From Castanea sativa (lineage: Eukaryota; Streptophyta; Magnoliopsida; Fagales; Fagaceae), in assembly GCF_040712315.1 (NCBI RefSeq), contig NC_134018.1, forward strand, positions 5,167,001-5,231,000: a DNA stretch of 64,000 nt, read 5' to 3'. Of this stretch, positions 59,409-64,000 are shown piece by piece. The notes under the pieces are model-generated. The model was not told where the DNA came from. It did not search any database and saw only the letters and a list, made by a program, of their open reading frames with translations. Each line of letters begins with the position of its first letter. The first letter of the stretch is position 1. Both the position numbers and the translations under genes were made by a program.

Positions 59409-61099
59409 GAAATGCACGTTACTTGTGTGGTTAGTTGGGTGAAGTGAGTCTTATGCATTATACATGACAACTAACAAGTGTAAATATCATATTTTTATTG
59501 GTGATTAAAGTCCAAGGCTCTAAATATGTTTATCTCACCTTTTACCAAAAACAAAACTCACATCCACTACCAAAATTAACATTTAAAAAAAAATTTGAGC
59601 TAACTAGCTTTTTTCTCATACTTAGCAAATAAGTTACCAAGCACAAGGGTAGCTCCATGTTTGTGTTAGGGTAGTCACAGGACTAACCTAACTTGTAAAA
59701 AAAAAAAGTATATATACAGCGGCGGAGCTAGGGAGGGCCATGACCCCATGACTTTTTAAAATTTCCTTTAGAATTGTCTACAAAATTATAAATTATACTA
59801 AAATTTGCTTACCCGGCCCCCCCTGAGATTTGGAGGGAAAATAAAAATGAATGAACAACAACCATCGCATTTCTCTTAAAATCGATTCTGTCGCCATCGC
59901 ATAAATTTTAGAATTGGATTAAAAAAAAAAATTAATAAGAACCCTAAAAAATAGGGTCTGCCTCATTCCTTCTAATATGAACAATTTCAATTTCAAATAT
60001 CAAATCAGCAGTGTCAACCAAAAAAACAAACAAACAAACCCATATTTCTACTCTATAATCTATATAAATTAAGACTGCTCCAAATATATATATATATATA
60101 TCACTGCCCTTAAAGAAAAAAAAATAAAATCCAGCTTTGCTTGCCAATCCTTGCTACAACGGTATAATGCCTCCACAAGTTTGCTACCACGATTTGCTCC
60201 AATGGTCCGGCCTCCAGACGATGACAGGCGACTAGCAGATCCTGTATCTCTCTCTCTCTCTCTGTAAAGCGTTTCTTCTCTACAGTGTTTGTTTGATAAG
60301 TGTTGTGTGTGTGTGTGGGTGTTTTTTTTTTTTTTTTCTAACATGATAAGTGTTGTGTGTGAATGCTTTTCAGTGAAACTGTCACAGGATACAGTTTCGT
60401 CTCTTAGTGCGATTCAGCTTGCATTATAATATTTCATTGTATTTATTTTCAAATTTTATAATAATGATCTGCTATTCTGTCTATTTGAGAACCATGGCTG
60501 AAGGAATTAAATTATTGTTATCATTTTTTGGCTAAATTTAAATCATTGTCATAATGAAATGTGTAATTATTATATTGAATTAAAAGACAATTTCACTTAA
60601 ATTATTTTATGTTTTATTTGACACCATTCAGTTTACTAGTTAATTTAATAGATGCTTTTTGGCTTTTGCAATCATGAGACTAGTCAAAATGAATCTTCAT
60701 AATAAAACGGAAATCTAATCTTTGAGTAATTATTTAATAATGTATAAAAATGCTTAAAAATTCAATTATAAATTATTTTATTACCTTAAAAGAATGTATG
60801 ACACAACTTTGTTAAGTGAATGTTAATCAATTAACTCTCTCAAGTATGGTTGGAAGATTGTTATAATGCTATATTCATAACATTTTCATAATAATTTAAT
60901 AATAATAAATTTTATATGGTAAATTGTTACTGATTTTAATTTGAGCTTAATACTATAATCAATTTTTCACCCACCAATAACATCTTATCACATTCTCCTT
61001 AGCAGTGCTAGCATAAATGCTTACTTTTGTTTTGCAATTGCAATAATTTTGCTCTAACTCCTTAGCGACTTGACTCTCAGTTGTAGCAAATATCATTCA

Positions 61100-61133
<34 letters not shown>

Positions 61134-62239
61134 ATTTTCTCTTCTCTATTATCATTTCAGACTTTTTTTCACTTTATTATTCTTATCTCAGTATTCTCAG
61201 TTCTCACTTTATCTTTTCTCAGTCTTTTTTCTTCTTCACATCTTAATTAGTAGAAAGAAATTGTAGTACTACAAGTATTTGTGTGTGTGTGTGTGTGTGT
61301 GTTTTTTTGTGTGTGTGTTTTTTTTTTTTGTGATGATGATATATTCAAGTTATTGTATCATTTCTAAAGCCACCCCTAAACAGTTTCTAAATTAGTTTAT
61401 CAATAATTACAATTCTAAATTGTTAATTAGTTTACTCCGTATTAATTAGTTCAGATTTAGCATTATAATCATAACTGATGGTGAAAGACACTGGTAGGAG
61501 TGTTTTAGTGCTTATCAAAAATTTGTAATCGTTATTTTAGTCTCTAAACATGTTAGAGGGGTGCATCAATAAATTTAATTAGTTATTTACTTTCTGAGGG
61601 TCACGTGATTTCCATTACCCTTAGCTATCAATTGCATAAAAGGGTCTTATTTTCAAGATTGATTATAATTTTGCGTGGTGATTATAAGCTTCTGTAATTT
61701 GGACTGCAAATATTGCAAGTACCTCTATATATTTGGGTGATTTTTTGTAATTAACCCTAATGAGAATAAAAATGAACAAAATATCATGATAAATACAAAT
61801 AGAAGTCACTGGACTAACTTATTAAGACTTTGGTAGCTAAACAAATAGTCAAATATAATTATTTTAATATCTTTAAATTTATTTGATTAAAAAAACTAAC
61901 ATAACATGATACGAACTAAAGAAAGCAATAAAAAAAATTAATTAATCATTTAAACATTCAGATTCATGACTTAATCATCCAAGAAAAAAAAATGTTTTAG
62001 TTCGATAAAAAGGAAAGGTATCACATCAATCAATTTTTAAAATTTATCATTACAAAGAACAATTTATTAGCAATAACTTACAACTAGTAAAACAATGAAA
62101 GCAACCAAAGAAAGCAACAAACAAATAAAGAAAGGAATAAGCAATTAATCAATTTCATAATCACATACAGCTTAATTAATTAGCAATTAGTACTTGGCAG
62201 TAGCATCAGTGTATTAGGAATAAAAACAACCACCACTCA
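59409..62239. other. gene-poor region; microsatellites and a P450-flank duplicate
   Basis: No convincing gene. 59718 starts cagcggcggagctaggg, resembling a hAT end, but no partner end is found. Microsatellites: (TC)n at about 60248-60264 and 61103-61131, (TG)n at about 61282-61318. 61650-61930 ('attgattataattttgcgtggtgattataag...ctatatatttgggtg') duplicates 29800-30050 and 47730-47950, the flank of the orphan promoter modules, hinting that another P450 unit may start beyond the window. Confidence 0.55.
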
Positions 62240-62350
62240 CCCTTGGTGCGATGGTCACTCCATAAGTATAAGTGTTTGTGGAAGAATTGAAGTTCAAGTT
62301 TCCAAGAGAGAACTTTACACACATATACACTAAGTGAAAAAATAAATAAA
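62240..62350 (+). mobile_element. tRNA-derived SINE-like sequence
   Basis: An A-box-like ttggtgcgatggtca (62243-62257) and a B-box-like agttcaagtttcc (62291-62303) are spaced as in tRNA-derived Pol III promoters. An A-rich tail (gaaaaaataaataaagg) follows at about 62337. No clear TSD was found. Confidence 0.5.
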
Positions 62351-62811
62351 GGAAGGAAAGGGCCCAGTCAATTGCCAGAGAAAACAAAAGTAATTGGTTG
62401 TCTTTGGTTTTGGATGAATTTGGTCCATAGTTCTAAAATTAAATCCTTGTAGAATTAATTAAAGGCTGAGTACGTTTGTGTTAGGTTAACAACTTATAGG
62501 GACCGTTTTATTGAATTTAAAAATAAATTGCATTGATGAGTAATTAATCTATATATATGGAATTTGTGGCATGTCTATTTTTGTCGAGGGTCCCAATCTA
62601 TAACGGCTCAGGATATCATATTACAATTAATCTTTATGCAATTATTGATAATGCAAGTATATAGGTAACCTAATGGAACCAATTATTTATGTAATTACAA
62701 ATCATGAGGAATCACAAATATCACATAAAAAGCACTAAATAATTGTATAAATTCGTTAAAAACACTTATATGTATCAACCAATTAAGTTAGAAAACTATT
62801 GACTCATAAAG

Positions 62812-62940
62812 TAGAGAAATTATTCAGTTCTCATAGAGGACCACATCAGCAATATCCAGTGGTTCTCCACTTTATTATTGGAGTGGAAGACCACTAGTAT
62901 TGCTGATGTGATCCTCCACGAGTACTGAACAATTTCTCCA
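62812..62940. mobile_element. palindromic MITE, TSD TAAAG
   Basis: The 129-bp sequence folds on itself almost end to end (agagaaattattcagttctc...gagtactgaacaatttctcca; ccacatcagcaata against tattgctgatgtg). Duplications TAAAG are at 62807-62811 and 62941-62945. Confidence 0.75.
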
Positions 62941-62945
62941 TAAAG

Positions 62946-64000
62946 TAATTCAGCAAAGCTGAGCATGCATATTATTTGTTATTTGAATAGATAATTAACC
63001 CTTTCAAAAAATTTTGTTGGTCCAGTAGCTCTACATTTCGTACCCTACCCAAATTACTTAATGTTAACATGGAGGGCACATAGCTCACATAAATTGGCAC
63101 ACTGTCTATAAAAAAAATAATAAAATCAAATTTATTCAATGTCTTGTTGGATTTATAAATACATCTTATATGAGAGAGTATGACTGTATGAGACAGGCCA
63201 ATGTAAGGAGTCTATATGAAACAGACCAATGTAGGAGGATTTAGTTTTAGTTGCATCTCCAAGAAGCCTTGCATGCACTAGTCACTTTAGGAAATGTCTC
63301 AACGTTATAGGACTACACATGTGGCTCTGCCAAAACCTAAAAACCACGACTTCAAGATATAGGATAGATGCAAACTAAGCATATTCCTCCTAAAATTGAA
63401 CACCACAAGTATGTCAGTTTCAGGTCTCATCTGGTGAGATGGATTTTGATTCCCATGCTCTAATGCCAGCAAAACCACCTTTGATAGCCATCTCTCTTCC
63501 CTTGCTTACCTTTTGTATTTATGGTATATGCACATTTCTGTATTTCTACATATAATAAGATTGATTTTAACACATCTTTGACATCAAGTTTAGAAATTTA
63601 TATGGGTTGAACTCAAAAGGCATTTTCTTAAGGATGGTGACAATATCAAAAGACGAACATGTGGTGGCCATGTTACTCTTGTCTCCAAAATATCTATAAA
63701 GACAAAACAATTAAGACCACAAATTTCATCAGCTTATTAATCTAACCATCCCAAACTACATGCTAGAAATTTCTTTTATATATGTGTTCCTGTAAGTTAT
63801 TTGACAAGTTCGCTTCATTTATTCTTCCAATATATTGCTTTTACAGTGAAAAATTAATGAAAGCATGATTCATAGGAACAAAAATATTTGTTATAATTAC
63901 ACGCATTATGATATAGAGACATTGAAAACAGATTAAATTATGTTTGCAACATCAAGTTAGAGAGAAACATGCACTGTACATGATGAAAAGAATTATAGAC
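62946..64000. other. intergenic; nothing recognised
   Basis: AT-rich, no frame above 60 codons with recognisable product, no repeat end or RNA motif identified. A short local repeat 'agacaggccaatgtaagg/aacagaccaatgtagg' occurs at 63193-63237. Confidence 0.5.

Noticed and set aside
59718..59735. hAT-like terminus cagcggcggagctaggg
   Set aside because: No partner terminus or 8-bp duplication could be found downstream, so no element was delimited.
60069..60344. 91-codon minus-strand frame (KLVEALYRCSKDWQAKLDF)
   Set aside because: Short, ends in an (AT)n tract and begins in low-complexity sequence; no family recognised and no splice context.

Overview
This is plant nuclear DNA from a eudicot. 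It is AT-rich, carries spliced genes with GT..AG introns, and is mostly transposable elements. The repeat families (CACTA ends with 'tagccgcgttt' subterminal repeats, LTRs with 'ctcggacgtaagccgag') remind me of woody rosids, perhaps Fagaceae. That is an impression and could not be checked here.

The host genes form one tandem cluster of CYP71D-type cytochrome P450s on the + strand. Two copies look intact: C (exons 32245-33150 and 34202-34825) and E (exons 49788-50693 and 55686-56309). Each encodes 509 residues with every P450 signature. Three copies are broken. Copy A has a hAT transposon in exon 1 and a 2-bp deletion in exon 2. Copy B keeps only the first 104 codons. Copy D has a 1-bp frameshift and a truncated exon 2. 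Small exon relics lie near 16.75/24.84, 28.0 and 48.6 kb, and promoter modules without a gene near 30.2 and 47.6 kb. Blocks of flanking DNA recur (24.84-25.49 = 48.64-48.97 kb; 34.83-35.28 = 56.31-56.76 kb; 15.90-16.03 = 46.08-46.21 kb), so the cluster grew by repeated segmental duplication.

Layout: 1-3.9 kb, a hAT element with a lightly damaged transposase (minus strand). 3.9-15.3 kb, P450 copy A with a 10.7-kb intron holding CACTA-like, Helitron-like and two solo-LTR insertions. 16.8-24.8 kb, a decayed Copia element interrupted by a 3.7-kb hAT element that itself holds a decayed endogenous pararetrovirus piece. 25.5-30.3 kb, copy B and its insertions. 32.2-34.8 kb, intact copy C. 35.3-42.7 kb, a three-level nest: Copia, then a solo LTR, then a tandem short LTR element. 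42.7-46.1 kb, a solo LTR and copy D. 46.6-49.6 kb, two fold-back elements (one with plant snRNA-type promoter signals) and a hAT. 49.8-56.3 kb, intact copy E with a 5-kb intron. 57.2-59.4 kb, a CACTA element. 59.4-64 kb, gene-poor DNA with a SINE-like sequence and a small palindromic MITE.

Many insertions were delimited by reading their target-site duplications (TSDs) directly. Perfect TSDs are: ATAAA, TATAA, ATTAC, TTTAG, TTAAA, TATGA, ACATG (5 bp, LTR); ATAGAGAG, CTTGCAAG, CTAATAAC, GCTTGCAA, CTCATAGT, TTACTAAT (8 bp, hAT); TGT (CACTA); TTA (Tourist). No rRNA, canonical tRNA gene or CRISPR array was seen.
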